From contig JAWWBR010000010.1 of assembly GCA_033720855.1 (NCBI GenBank), positions 1 to 47,000 on the forward strand: a DNA stretch of 47,000 nucleotides, written 5' to 3'. The position numbers and the translations under genes were made by a program. Positions 8,960-18,368 of the stretch are shown here, piece after piece (within the stretch, counting starts at the first letter, position 1; each line of letters begins with the position of its first letter). This stretch comes from SMXQ01 sp033720855. Lineage in GTDB: Bacteria > Pseudomonadota > Alphaproteobacteria > SMXQ01. Below the pieces are notes generated by a model, which was not told the DNA's origin, did no database searches, and saw only the letters and a program-made list of their open reading frames with translations.

Positions 8960-9816
8960 CGCCGCGGCCCGCCGTCCCCGACACCGGTCGCCAAGGCCGA
9001 CCAGTCTACGGCGAACCCGGCCGCCGCCCGAGCGGCCTCGTTGAAAGGGGGCTTGATATCGCCCTTGAAGCGGGTGCGGACCAAATCTGCCCAGGCCGAC
9101 GGGGCGTCCAATCCACGCCGATCGGCGAGCCATCGGAACCAGCGCCAGCCGCAGGCCACGTGGCCGATCTCCTCGTTCAGGATCAGCTCCAAGACCGCCG
9201 CCCCCTGGTCGTCCCCGAAGCGTTTGAGCCGGGCGATCATGTCCGGCGTCACGTCGAGCCCCCGCGCTTCCAGGACCAGCGGCACCACGGCGAGGCGCGC
9301 CAGCAGGTCGTCTCCCGTGTTCGCGGCCGCCTCCCACAGCCCGCCATGGACGGGAAGCTCGCCATAGGCCGCGCCGAAGGCGCCGAGACGCCCGTCGAGG
9401 AGCTCGAAATGATGGGCCTCCTCGGCGGCGATTCGCACCCAGTCGGCATAAAACGCCGCCGGCAGCGCCGGGTCGGCGAAACGCGCGACCAGGTCGCAGG
9501 CGAGATCGACGGCGTTGAGCTCGATATGGGCCAGGGCGTGATAGAGGGCGATGCGCCCCGCCCGCGACCCGGCGGCGCGACGCCTCGGCATGTGCTTCGG
9601 CGCAAGCTCGCGCAAGTGGGAGGGCCGTGCCGGCTTCGCCGGCGCCCCGGGGGTGCCGATGGCGGTGACGTCGCCGGCGGCGACGAGGCCGGCCAGGCGC
9701 GCCGCCTTTTCAGCCTTGGCCGAGGGTTCGGGACACGAAAGAACCGCCCGCGCCCCATCGGCGATGGTCCGGGGCAGGCCGCCCGCGCGTTGGGTCGGAT
9801 CATCGGCGCTGGCCAA
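8956..9816 (-). CDS. DUF455 family ferritin-like protein
   Basis: This 286-residue protein matches the DUF455 family, helical proteins with a ferritin-like fold related to the tRNA hydroxylase MiaE. Probable metal-binding residues occur in HIELNAVDL, EEAHHFELL and EEIGHVACG, consistent with a di-iron site. The start is a TTG at 9816, with GAGGA about nine bases upstream; no in-frame ATG exists near the N-terminus, so the start is uncertain. The reaction is not known for the family. Its TAG stop overlaps the TAA of the convergent receiver gene. It is divergent from the ridA-like gene, with 52 bases between. Confidence 0.82.
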   Translation of the reverse strand: MASADDPTQRAGGLPRTIADGARAVLSCPEPSAKAEKAARLAGLVAAGDVTAIGTPGAPAKPARPSHLRELAPKHMPRRRAAGSRAGRIALYHALAHIELNAVDLACDLVARFADPALPAAFYADWVRIAAEEAHHFELLDGRLGAFGAAYGELPVHGGLWEAAANTGDDLLARLAVVPLVLEARGLDVTPDMIARLKRFGDDQGAAVLELILNEEIGHVACGWRWFRWLADRRGLDAPSAWADLVRTRFKGDIKPPFNEAARAAAGFAVDWSALATGVGDGGPRR

Positions 9817-9868
9817 GCTCGCGGTCCTCGGGCTTAATGGGCGTCAGTTCACGCGGAAGGGGGACATC

Positions 9869-10276
9869 ATGCACAAGCGACTCGCACCCGACAGCCTCAG
9901 GATCAATCCCAATTACAGCCAGGGCATCGAAACCGCCCCCAATATGCGGATCGTCGCCGTGGCGGGACAGACGGGCACCGCCAAGGACGGCACCTTCGCC
10001 GAGGACATCGGCGGCCAGGCAGACCAGGCCTGGGCCAATGTCATGGAGGTGCTGGCCGAAGCCGGCATGGGGCCTCAGGACATCATTCATTATACCTCCT
10101 ACCTGGTCGCCGGAACCGAGCAGGGCCCCTATGACGAAGCGCGCCTGCGCCATCTCGGCGAGGCCCGCCCGGCCTCGACCAAGGTGTTCATTTCCGGTCT
10201 CGCCCGGCCCGGCCTCTTATGCGAGGTCCAGGCCTTCGCCGCCGCCCCGGTGGTGCCCGACGAGCCGATCGTCTGA
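9869..10276 (+). CDS. RidA/YjgF family protein
   Basis: This is a 135-residue member of the RidA (YjgF/YER057c/UK114) family, small trimeric proteins of which the best-known members hydrolyse reactive enamine/imine intermediates. The ATG at 9869 follows GGAAGGGGG by five bases. The central region aligns with the family pattern (VAVAGQTG near the start, QAWANVMEVLAEAG, and an STKVFISGLARPG-like segment). The position of the Arg that binds substrate carboxylate in true RidA is not clear, so deaminase activity is only an inference. It converges on bcp with six bases between stops. Confidence 0.85.
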   Translation: MHKRLAPDSLRINPNYSQGIETAPNMRIVAVAGQTGTAKDGTFAEDIGGQADQAWANVMEVLAEAGMGPQDIIHYTSYLVAGTEQGPYDEARLRHLGEARPASTKVFISGLARPGLLCEVQAFAAAPVVPDEPIV

Positions 10277-10282
10277 GACGGC

Positions 10283-10747
10283 CTAGACCTCCTTGGCCGC
10301 GGCGAGGACCTCCTCGGCGTGGCCCTTGACCCTGACCTTGCGCCAGGCCTTGGCGATGACCCCCTTTTCGTCGATCAGGAAGGTCGAGCGCTCGACGCCC
10401 ATGGTCTTCTTGCCGTACATGTTCTTCTCGCGCCACACGTCGAAGCCCTTGATCGCCTTAAGGTCCGGGTCGGACGCCAGGGTGAAGGGCAGATCGAACT
10501 TGTCCTTGAATTTGTCGTGACTGGCGACGCTGTCCTTGGAGATGCCGATGACCTTGGCCTTGATCTTCGAGAAGTCGGGGTGGAGGTCACGGAAATCGCA
10601 GGACTCCTGGGTGCAGCCCGGCGTGTTGTCCCGGGGATAGAAATAGACCACCACCTTTTCGCCCTTGAGGCTGCTTAATTTGACATTGCCGCCGCCGTCG
10701 GTCTCCAGGGTGAAGTCCGGGGCCTTATCTCCGACATCGACCGTCAT
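10283..10747 (-). CDS. bcp: thioredoxin-dependent peroxiredoxin, Bcp/PrxQ type
   Basis: This 154-residue peroxiredoxin reduces hydroperoxides in the cytosol using thioredoxin. The peroxidatic Cys is C45 in TPGCT and the resolving Cys is C50 (ESCDFRD), the five-residue spacing of the PrxQ subgroup. AGGAGG lies three bases before an ATG at 10750 and six before the ATG at 10747; the second spacing is better and gives the usual N-terminus. It follows glnE with 17 bases between, so the two are probably cotranscribed. Confidence 0.94.
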   Translation of the reverse strand: MTVDVGDKAPDFTLETDGGGNVKLSSLKGEKVVVYFYPRDNTPGCTQESCDFRDLHPDFSKIKAKVIGISKDSVASHDKFKDKFDLPFTLASDPDLKAIKGFDVWREKNMYGKKTMGVERSTFLIDEKGVIAKAWRKVRVKGHAEEVLAAAKEV

Positions 10748-10764
10748 CATGATCCTCCTGTGTT

Positions 10765-13700
10765 TTAATTGCCGTCCGTTGTCTCGCCCGGGGAGACCTG
10801 GTCGGGGTCTCCGATCACGGCGATGAACGCGTCGCGGACCTTGGCCGCGGTTTGCGCCATTTCTTGCCGCAGTGCGGCGAAGTCCTCCATTTCCGCGGCC
10901 CGCACCAAGGCCATCTTCAAGCCTTCGGTCGCCGCCGTCTCGTCGAACGGGCCTTCGACCGTGAAGCGCAGCATTCCCTGTATCGTACGCCAAAGCTTTC
11001 CGCCATGGCAGAGGGTTGCCGCGGTCTCCGCCTCGAGCAGGCCGGCCGCAGCCAGCCGGTCGAGGGCGGCGTTTGTGTTGGTATCCAAGACCTCGGGGTG
11101 GTCATGGGCATGGCGCAGCTGGAGGTACTGGGCGATGAATTCCACGTCGACCAAGCCGCCGACGAGATACTTCACATCCCAGGGGCTTTGCGGCGGATGG
11201 GCATCGGCGATGCGCCGGCGCATTTCCACCACGTCCCGGCGCAGCGCGTCGGCATCGCGCTCGGCCGTGAGAATGGCCCTGATGGCATCGCCCAGCTTGC
11301 CGGCGAACGCGTCCGGGCCGGCGATGACACGGGCCCGGGTCAGCGCCATATGTTCCCAGGTCCAGGCCTGGGCCTCCTGGTACTGGAGAAAAGCCGCAAC
11401 GCTGGAAGCGATGGGACCGGCATTGCCGGACGGCCGCAGGCGCATGTCGACCTCGTAGAGCAGGCCCTCGGCGGTGGGCGCCGAAAGGGCGGTGATGAGC
11501 TGCTGCGAAAAGCGCGCGAAGTATTGGCTCGGCGCCAGCGGGCGCGGCCCGTCGGAGGCGCCGCCGCCCGTGCCCTCGGGGGGCTCGTCGTAGACGAACA
11601 GCAGATCGAGGTCCGAATTCTCGGTGATCTCCCGGCCGCCCAGCTTGCCCAGTGCCACCACCGCCAGATCCTGGCCGGGAACGCGCCCGTGCCGGGCCTC
11701 GAAATCGGCGGCAACCCTGGAATAGAGGGCCGCGATCTCGACCTCGGCGAGGTCGGTCAGGGCGGCGCCGGACCGGTCGGCGTCGAGCATGCATTTGATG
11801 ATCTGCATGCCGATACGAAATTTCTGGTCGTTGGCGAAGCGCCGCGCCCGGTCGAGGACGTCCTCGAAGTCGCGGGCGATCTCCAGGGTCGCCGCCAGCG
11901 CCTCCGCCAGCTCCTCGCGGCTTTCCAGTTCGCCATAGAAATCGCCCGTCAAGACGCCGTCGAACAATGACGGATTGGCTGCCAGGTGGGCCGCGAGTTT
12001 CGGGCCCGAGCCCATGATCTCCGCCACCAGGGACAACACGCCGGGATTGGCCAGGAGCAGCGAGAAGAGCTGCACGCCGGCGGGAATATTGGAGAGGAAC
12101 GCATCGAAGCTGCGGAACGCGGCATCGGGATTGGGCGTCTTCGCCAAGGCGTCGAGCAATCCCGGCACCAACTCGGTCAGGAGTTCGCGGGCGCGGGCGC
12201 TGCGGGTCGCGCGATAGCGGCCGCGGTGCCAGGATCGGATGCGTTCGGACAGCGCCGAGCCTTCGCTGAACCCCATTTCCGCCAAGGTCGTCAACGTGTC
12301 GGGATCGTCCTCGCTTCCGGTGAACACCAGGTTGCCGGGGCCCGACAGGGGTGCCGCCTCTTCGAACAGATGGGCGTAATGGTGTTCGACATTGCCGAGA
12401 TGGGCGGTCAGGTCGCGGGCGAAGGACTCGGCACCGTCGTAGCCGAAGAAGACGGCGAATCTGTCGATCTCTTCCGGGTCTTCGGGCAGGCTGTGGGTCT
12501 GGCGGTCGTCGATCATCTGCAGGCGATGCTCGGCGCGACGCAGGTAGTCGTAGGCCGCCGTCAAGTCGCGCGCGGCCTCGGTGGAGACCCGTTCCTCGGC
12601 CTCGAGCGCCCGGATGGTCGCAACCGTGCCCGGCGTGCGCAAGGCCGGGACGCGTCCGCCCCAGATCAGTTGCTGGGTCTGGGCGAAGAACTCGATCTCG
12701 CGGATTCCGCCGCGTCCGAGCTTCAGGTTGTGTCCGGCGACGGCGATCGCGCCACCGCCGCGATGGGCGTTGATCTGCCGTTTGATCGAGTGGATATCCT
12801 CGATGGCCGCGAAATCCAGGCTCTTGCGCCACAGGAACGGCTCCAGATGCTCGAGGAAATGGTTGCCGGCGTGTTCGTCCCCAGCCACCACCCGGGCCTT
12901 GATCAAGGCCGCGCGTTCCCAATTCTGGCCGGTGCTTTCGTAATAGGTCTCCGCCGCCCTGACCGAGACCGCCACCGGGGTTGACCCGGGATCGGGCCGC
13001 AGGCGCAGGTCGGTGCGGAAGGCATAGCCGTCACGGGTCCGGGATTCCAGCAGGTTGACGAGGTCGCGAACGACCCGGACGTAGAAGCGCTGGGGGTCCT
13101 GGCGACCGGTATAGTCGAGGCGCCTGGGGTCGTAGAAGGCGATCAGGTCGATATCGCTCGAATAATTGAGCTCTCGGGCGCCGAGTTTCCCCAGGCCGAG
13201 GATGAAGAGCCCGGCCTCGCGTTCGGGCTTTTCCGCATCCGTGGGCGCGATTTCGCCATTGGCCGCGGCCCGCAGCAGCAGCGAGCGCAAGGCCGCGGTC
13301 ACCGCCTGGTCGGCGAAGCGGCTGAGCGCGCCGGTGACGGCGGGAAGGTCCCATGCCCCGCTGATATCGGCGATCGCAACCGTCAGCGCCATCCGCCGCC
13401 GGGCGATGCGCAGCCGACGCATGATGTCGTCTTCGGGGTCTTCGAGGGTCGCCAAGCTGGCATCGAAGGCATGCTCTAGCCCATCCTCGAGGATGGTGCG
13501 CAGAAAGACGGGTTCGGCGAGAATGCACCGTGTAAGCCATGGGCTATTGCCGAAAATCGCAGCCAAAAGTGCTTGGCCTGCGGCGTCATTGGCGACATCG
13601 TCCATGAAACCCGACAAGGCGGGATCCGCGGTCGTCGCCCGGCATTCCGCCCAGTGCTCCATGGCCGTGTCCAACCGCTCGGAATCTGCGGGTTTGGGCA

Positions 13701-13788
13701 ACATACTTGGATCGGGTACAAAGGTCACAGGCAGATTCCCCAGCAGACGATTTTGCCGCACACTGCGCGAACTCGTCCCGGGGGTCAA
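10765..13788 (-). CDS. glnE: bifunctional glutamine synthetase adenylyltransferase/deadenylase
   Basis: GlnE attaches and removes AMP on glutamine synthetase in response to PII proteins, setting nitrogen assimilation. The protein is about 1007 residues, close to the usual 950-1000. It has two nucleotidyltransferase halves. The N-terminal deadenylylase half carries GLGKLGARELNYSSDIDLIAFYD-like residues and the C-terminal adenylylase half carries the equivalent ALGKLGGRE...SDLDLLFVYD motif; both keep the DxD metal pair. The longest reading starts with a TTG at 13788. An ATG at 13704, giving 979 residues, is a credible alternative, and neither has a strong Shine-Dalgarno sequence. It is divergent from the AsmA-like gene and upstream of bcp. 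Confidence 0.95.
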   Translation of the reverse strand: MTPGTSSRSVRQNRLLGNLPVTFVPDPSMLPKPADSERLDTAMEHWAECRATTADPALSGFMDDVANDAAGQALLAAIFGNSPWLTRCILAEPVFLRTILEDGLEHAFDASLATLEDPEDDIMRRLRIARRRMALTVAIADISGAWDLPAVTGALSRFADQAVTAALRSLLLRAAANGEIAPTDAEKPEREAGLFILGLGKLGARELNYSSDIDLIAFYDPRRLDYTGRQDPQRFYVRVVRDLVNLLESRTRDGYAFRTDLRLRPDPGSTPVAVSVRAAETYYESTGQNWERAALIKARVVAGDEHAGNHFLEHLEPFLWRKSLDFAAIEDIHSIKRQINAHRGGGAIAVAGHNLKLGRGGIREIEFFAQTQQLIWGGRVPALRTPGTVATIRALEAEERVSTEAARDLTAAYDYLRRAEHRLQMIDDRQTHSLPEDPEEIDRFAVFFGYDGAESFARDLTAHLGNVEHHYAHLFEEAAPLSGPGNLVFTGSEDDPDTLTTLAEMGFSEGSALSERIRSWHRGRYRATRSARARELLTELVPGLLDALAKTPNPDAAFRSFDAFLSNIPAGVQLFSLLLANPGVLSLVAEIMGSGPKLAAHLAANPSLFDGVLTGDFYGELESREELAEALAATLEIARDFEDVLDRARRFANDQKFRIGMQIIKCMLDADRSGAALTDLAEVEIAALYSRVAADFEARHGRVPGQDLAVVALGKLGGREITENSDLDLLFVYDEPPEGTGGGASDGPRPLAPSQYFARFSQQLITALSAPTAEGLLYEVDMRLRPSGNAGPIASSVAAFLQYQEAQAWTWEHMALTRARVIAGPDAFAGKLGDAIRAILTAERDADALRRDVVEMRRRIADAHPPQSPWDVKYLVGGLVDVEFIAQYLQLRHAHDHPEVLDTNTNAALDRLAAAGLLEAETAATLCHGGKLWRTIQGMLRFTVEGPFDETAATEGLKMALVRAAEMEDFAALRQEMAQTAAKVRDAFIAVIGDPDQVSPGETTDGN

Positions 13789-13811
13789 GACATGGAAAGG
13801 CGCAGTTTATC

Positions 13812-16800
13812 GTGATCAAACGGAGCTTCAAGATCGTCGTGGAGCTCTCCGCTATCGTCGTCGCGGGGCTGACCGTGCTGGCCGTCTTTGCCGCGATTCG
13901 CCTTTCATCGGGGCCGGTGTCGCTGAATTTCCTGACCCCCCACATCGAGCGCGGCCTCAACGCCGAGGAGGGCAATTTCGTCGTCGCCCTGGGCGGGACG
14001 GTCTTGGCGTGGTCCGAGGCCGATCGCGACCTCGATCTCGTGGTGACCAACGTGCGCGTCAGGAACCGCGCCGGAGTGCAGCAGGCATTCGTGCCCGAAC
14101 TCGCCATCGGTCTTTCCCTGCGCGCCCTGGTCTTCGGGGAATTCCGGCCGACGCGGTTGGAACTGTACGGGCCCCGATTGCAGCTCGTGCGGACCAAGGA
14201 CGGCACTATCGATTTCGGCAATCCGGTGATCGCGAGACCCACGGCCGACGGTGCCGTGCCCCCCGGGAAAGCCGCCCCGCCCCTCGCCGGCACGCCCGTC
14301 GGCGGCGATATCACGGAGACGGTCCTGACCAGTCTCCTGGCCCGGCCCCCGCGCAATCACCCGCTTCACTACCTGCGGAGCGTCAGCCTGACCAACGCGG
14401 TCCTGGAATTCGAGGATCTTCGCAACAATTTTCGCTTGGTCTCTCCCGCCAGCGAACTCGAGCTCGTCCGTGTCGGCCGGGGGGTTGGCGCCACCGCGCG
14501 CCTGAACCTCACGGTCGGCAATAAGACGGCTCCGGTGGAGCTGTCCGGCGCCTATCGGGCGGCCAGCAAGAAAATCACCCTGAGCGCGAAATTCCGCAAT
14601 CTCGAGCTGGCCCGCCTGGCGAGGATCGGCGACGGTCTGGCGCCACTGTCTGGGGCCAAGTTTCCCGCCGAAGGCGAGCTCGGGGTGGTGATGGGCGCGG
14701 ACGGCGGGATCGAGGCGGTCACGCTGGAGGCAACGTCCGGCGCCGGCAGTCTGGCGATCGAGGGGGTTTATCCTGATCCTATCCGGGTGCGGGCCATGCG
14801 AATCAAGGCCCGGGTCGAGGACGGAATGCGGCGTTTTAAGCTCGATCACCTGACCGCCGACGTGGGTGGCCCCAGAATCGGGCTTTCGGGAGAGGGACGG
14901 CGCGAAAACGGCCGCACGAGCATTGCCCTTAACCTAACCCTTCGCGACACCCCGGCTCCCGAGCTCAAACGGCTCTGGCCTTCGGTGGTGGCGCCCTCCG
15001 CCCTGGCCTGGATCAAGGACAATCTGGAGCGGGGCACGATCTCGCGCGGCGACGCCCAATTCGACCTGGCGATGGCGGCGGGAGAGGTCGACCTCGTCGC
15101 CATGAAGGGGAGCTTCGATTTTACCGACGGCACCGCTCATTACATGAAGCCGATGCCGCCGGTCACCGGCATTACGGGCAAGGGGACCCTCACCACCAAC
15201 GGCCTCAAGCTCGAGGGCCTGACCGGTCGCCTCGGGGACCTCAGAATCGACGACGGCACGGTGGCGATCACCGGGTTTGACGTCAAAGGCGCGGACATGG
15301 TCAAAATCGAAGCGGTCACCCGAGGCACGCTGCCATCGGCACTGACGCTCTTGAACCATCCCCGCCTGGGCCTGCTCAAAGGGTTCGACATCGATCCCCG
15401 GCGGCTCGAGGGGGACATGGCCGCCCGCCTCGCCATCGAGTTCCCGACCCTCGCCTCCATCCCCTTCGACGTGGTGGAGGTTTTGGCCGCCGCCAACCTC
15501 AAGGGGGTAAAGGTGCCCAAGGCCGCCCTTGGCGCCGATCTCACCGATGGTGAGGTGACCCTCAGGTTGGATAAGCGGGGGATGGACGTTTCCGGCACGA
15601 TCCGGCTCGGCGGTGTCCCGGCACAAGTCAAATGGACCGAAAATTTCTATCCCCAGGCGCGGTATCGCTCCCGCTATGGCGTCACCGGCGTCATCGACGG
15701 CGCCGGTCGCCGTCGCCTCGGCCTGGCGTCGGAGCCGCACGTCACCGGCCCGGTGGGATTCGACCTCGTCGTCACCCGTTTCGACGATCGGCGGACGGGC
15801 GTCTCGGGCGTCCTGGACGTCAAGAACGCGGCCCTTGTTTTCGACGAAATCGAGTGGCGCAAGAAACGCGGCGTCGAGGGGTTCGCGCGATTTTCATTGG
15901 ATGTCCGCGGCGACAAGGTCCGGCGCATCCCAAAGGTTCAGGTCAAGGCCGCGGACCTGGAAGCGACGGGCACGGTGCGGTTCGCCCGCGACGGCATCTC
16001 CGTCGAGAGCTTCAATTTTTCCAGGCTGGCCTTCGGCGAGAGCGACATTGCGGTGACCGGGCGGGCGCGTCCCGACGGCGGCCTTGACCTTACGGTCACC
16101 GGGGCCAAGGTCGACGTGCGTCCGTTCCTCGAATCCCGGCGCAAGGAGGGTGCCAAGCGGCCACTCGCGATCACCGTCGAGATCGGCGAGGCCCGGGTCG
16201 GGCCGGGCCCGCCCATCTACGACGTCAACGGCACCATGTCCCGGGCCACCGGAGACTGGCGCAACATGACCATTCGCGGAACAGTGGGCAAGGCCCGCAA
16301 GCCCGTGCTGGTGGTCATCACGCCGGGGAAGACCACCCGCACGCTCAACATCACGTCCAATGATGCCGGCGCCACCCTCAAGACCTTCGCCATCACCGAC
16401 GACATGGTCGGCGGGCGGCTCACCATCAGCGGCAAGTACGACGACACCAAGCCGGGTGCGCCGCTGAACGCGATGTTCCGGGTCAAGAAATTCCAGATGG
16501 TGCGCGCGCCGTTGATGGCGAAGGTGCTGGGTGTTCTGTCCTTGACGGGGATGCTCAATGCGCTTTCGGGCAAGGGCATCGCCTTCGAGGAGCTGCAGGC
16601 GCCCTTCACCAAGACTGGCGACGACCTCAGGATCAAGGACGCGAAGGCTTATGGCGCCGCCTTGGGCTTTACCGCCAGCGGCTGGGTCGATCTCGAAAAG
16701 GATACGCTCGATGTCTCCGGCACCGTGGTACCGGCCTATACGCTCAACTCCGTGTTCGGCCACATTCCCTTGCTGGGCCCGTTGCTGACCGGGGAGAAGG

Positions 16801-17009
16801 GATCGGGGGTCTTCGCCGCCACCTACCGGATGCAGGGCAAGCTGGACGATCCCCAGGTTTCCACCAATCCATTGGCGACGCTGGCGCCGGGCTTCCTGAG
16901 GGGGCTTTTCAACATCTTCGATTCGCCGTCACGCAAACCTCCCACGGAGGGGGGCGGAGACGCCCCGCCGCCGCCGACGCCACCCAGAATTCCGCGCCCG
17001 TCGGAATGA
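13812..17009 (+). CDS. AsmA/YhdP-like envelope protein with AsmA-like C-terminal region
   Basis: This is a large protein (about 1065 residues) with one N-terminal membrane segment (about 8-30) and a long beta-rich periplasmic part. It ends in an AsmA-like C-terminal domain; the run around MAKVLGVLSLTGMLNALSGKG followed by LNSVFGHIPLLGPLLTG is typical. Family members (AsmA, YhdP, TamB) are thought to bridge the two membranes and move phospholipids. Of these, YhdP with its DUF3971-like centre fits best. The start is taken as the GTG at 13812, with GGAAAGG 11 bases upstream; it is uncertain. The C-terminus is Pro/Gly-rich. The gene stands alone between divergent glnE and convergent tyrS. Confidence 0.85.
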   Translation: MIKRSFKIVVELSAIVVAGLTVLAVFAAIRLSSGPVSLNFLTPHIERGLNAEEGNFVVALGGTVLAWSEADRDLDLVVTNVRVRNRAGVQQAFVPELAIGLSLRALVFGEFRPTRLELYGPRLQLVRTKDGTIDFGNPVIARPTADGAVPPGKAAPPLAGTPVGGDITETVLTSLLARPPRNHPLHYLRSVSLTNAVLEFEDLRNNFRLVSPASELELVRVGRGVGATARLNLTVGNKTAPVELSGAYRAASKKITLSAKFRNLELARLARIGDGLAPLSGAKFPAEGELGVVMGADGGIEAVTLEATSGAGSLAIEGVYPDPIRVRAMRIKARVEDGMRRFKLDHLTADVGGPRIGLSGEGRRENGRTSIALNLTLRDTPAPELKRLWPSVVAPSALAWIKDNLERGTISRGDAQFDLAMAAGEVDLVAMKGSFDFTDGTAHYMKPMPPVTGITGKGTLTTNGLKLEGLTGRLGDLRIDDGTVAITGFDVKGADMVKIEAVTRGTLPSALTLLNHPRLGLLKGFDIDPRRLEGDMAARLAIEFPTLASIPFDVVEVLAAANLKGVKVPKAALGADLTDGEVTLRLDKRGMDVSGTIRLGGVPAQVKWTENFYPQARYRSRYGVTGVIDGAGRRRLGLASEPHVTGPVGFDLVVTRFDDRRTGVSGVLDVKNAALVFDEIEWRKKRGVEGFARFSLDVRGDKVRRIPKVQVKAADLEATGTVRFARDGISVESFNFSRLAFGESDIAVTGRARPDGGLDLTVTGAKVDVRPFLESRRKEGAKRPLAITVEIGEARVGPGPPIYDVNGTMSRATGDWRNMTIRGTVGKARKPVLVVITPGKTTRTLNITSNDAGATLKTFAITDDMVGGRLTISGKYDDTKPGAPLNAMFRVKKFQMVRAPLMAKVLGVLSLTGMLNALSGKGIAFEELQAPFTKTGDDLRIKDAKAYGAALGFTASGWVDLEKDTLDVSGTVVPAYTLNSVFGHIPLLGPLLTGEKGSGVFAATYRMQGKLDDPQVSTNPLATLAPGFLRGLFNIFDSPSRKPPTEGGGDAPPPPTPPRIPRPSE

Positions 17010-17040
17010 CGCGGTGGCGCGACCGCGCCGCGGCGCAGGG

Positions 17041-18294
17041 CTAAACCGGGCGAACCAAGGCGTGGCGTTTGCGTCCGGCCGACAGCTTGATCACGCCCTC
17101 GTCGGTGGTCTGAGCGAGCGTCACCAGATCTTTTTCGTCACCGACCTTCTCATCGTTGACCCGGGCGCCGCCGCCTTTGATCAACCGCCTGGCTTCGGAA
17201 TTGCTGGTGGCGAGTCCGGTCCGGCGGAACAGCTCGAAAGCGGCGATTCCCGCCGTCAGTTCCGCCTCGGCGACGTCGAAGGTGGGCAATTCGCCGCCCA
17301 GCGTCCCTTCCTCGAAGGTCTTGCGCGCGGTTTCCGCCGCCGCATCCGCCGCCGCCCGGCCATGGGCCAAAGCGGTGGCCTCGATGGCAAGAACCTTCTT
17401 GGCCTCGTTCAGCTCCGCGCCCTCCAGCTGCTCCAGCTTGGCGATCTCGTCCAGGGGCAGTTCGGTAAACAGGCGCAGGAAACGCCCGACGTCGGCGTCT
17501 TGGGTATTGCGCCAGAACTGCCAGTAGTCGTAACTCGGGAGATGGTCGTCGCGCAGCCATACCGCTCCCCGCGCGGTCTTGCCCATCTTTTCTCCGGCGG
17601 CGGTGGTGATGAGCGGCGAGGTCAGGCCGAACAGGGCCCGCTCGTCGAGGCGCCGGCCAAGCTCCACGCCGTTGACGATATTGCCCCACTGGTCGGAGCC
17701 GCCCATTTGAAGAATGCAGTCGTAACGCCGCGCCAACTCGAGGAAATCATAGGCCTGGAGGATCATATAATTGAATTCCAGGAAACTGAGCGGCTGTTCG
17801 CGCTCGAGCCGCAGCTTGACCGATTCGAAGCCGAGCATGCGGTTGACGGAAAAATGCCGTCCGTAATCGCGCAGGAAGTCGATGTAATTGAGCTGGTCGA
17901 GCCATTCGGCATTGTCGAGCATGAGGGCGTCGGTGGCGCCGTCGCCAAAGGCGAGAAACCTCTCGAAGATGGTTTTGATGCCGGCCATGTTGTCGGCGAT
18001 GTCCGAATCCGACAGGATCTGGCGGCTCTCGTCCTTGCCCGAGGGATCGCCCACCCTGGTGGTTCCGCCGCCCATCAGCACGAGGGGCCTGTGCCCCGTT
18101 TTCTGAAGGTGGCGGAGCAGCATGATCGGGACCAGCGAGCCGACGTGCAGGCTCGGGGCCGTGCAGTCGAAGCCGATATAGGCGGTGATCGCGCCGGCGC
18201 CGAGCGCGTCGTCCAGCGCGTCGGTATCGGTGCATTGGTGAACGAAACCGCGTTCGATCACGGTGTTCAGGAATTCGCTCTTGACCGCTGCCAT
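17041..18294 (-). CDS. tyrS: tyrosyl-tRNA synthetase
   Basis: This class I synthetase charges tRNA-Tyr. From the ATG at 18294 it has 417 residues, normal for bacterial TyrRS. The HIGH-type signature reads HVGSL from H50, the KMSKS loop reads KMGKT at 236-240, and tyrosine-pocket residues lie in MGGSDQWGN (about 197-205). The last 60 residues form an S4 RNA-binding domain. The frame is open a further 24 codons upstream, but the chosen start matches the family. It is divergent from anmK with 74 bases between and converges on the AsmA-like gene. Confidence 0.97.
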   Translation of the reverse strand: MAAVKSEFLNTVIERGFVHQCTDTDALDDALGAGAITAYIGFDCTAPSLHVGSLVPIMLLRHLQKTGHRPLVLMGGGTTRVGDPSGKDESRQILSDSDIADNMAGIKTIFERFLAFGDGATDALMLDNAEWLDQLNYIDFLRDYGRHFSVNRMLGFESVKLRLEREQPLSFLEFNYMILQAYDFLELARRYDCILQMGGSDQWGNIVNGVELGRRLDERALFGLTSPLITTAAGEKMGKTARGAVWLRDDHLPSYDYWQFWRNTQDADVGRFLRLFTELPLDEIAKLEQLEGAELNEAKKVLAIEATALAHGRAAADAAAETARKTFEEGTLGGELPTFDVAEAELTAGIAAFELFRRTGLATSNSEARRLIKGGGARVNDEKVGDEKDLVTLAQTTDEGVIKLSAGRKRHALVRPV

Positions 18295-18368
18295 GATACG
18301 AAGTGTCTTTGCCGTTTCGGACCCCCCGGGCCCGGGGCTCATGTAGCACGAACCCAGACGAGGCACAA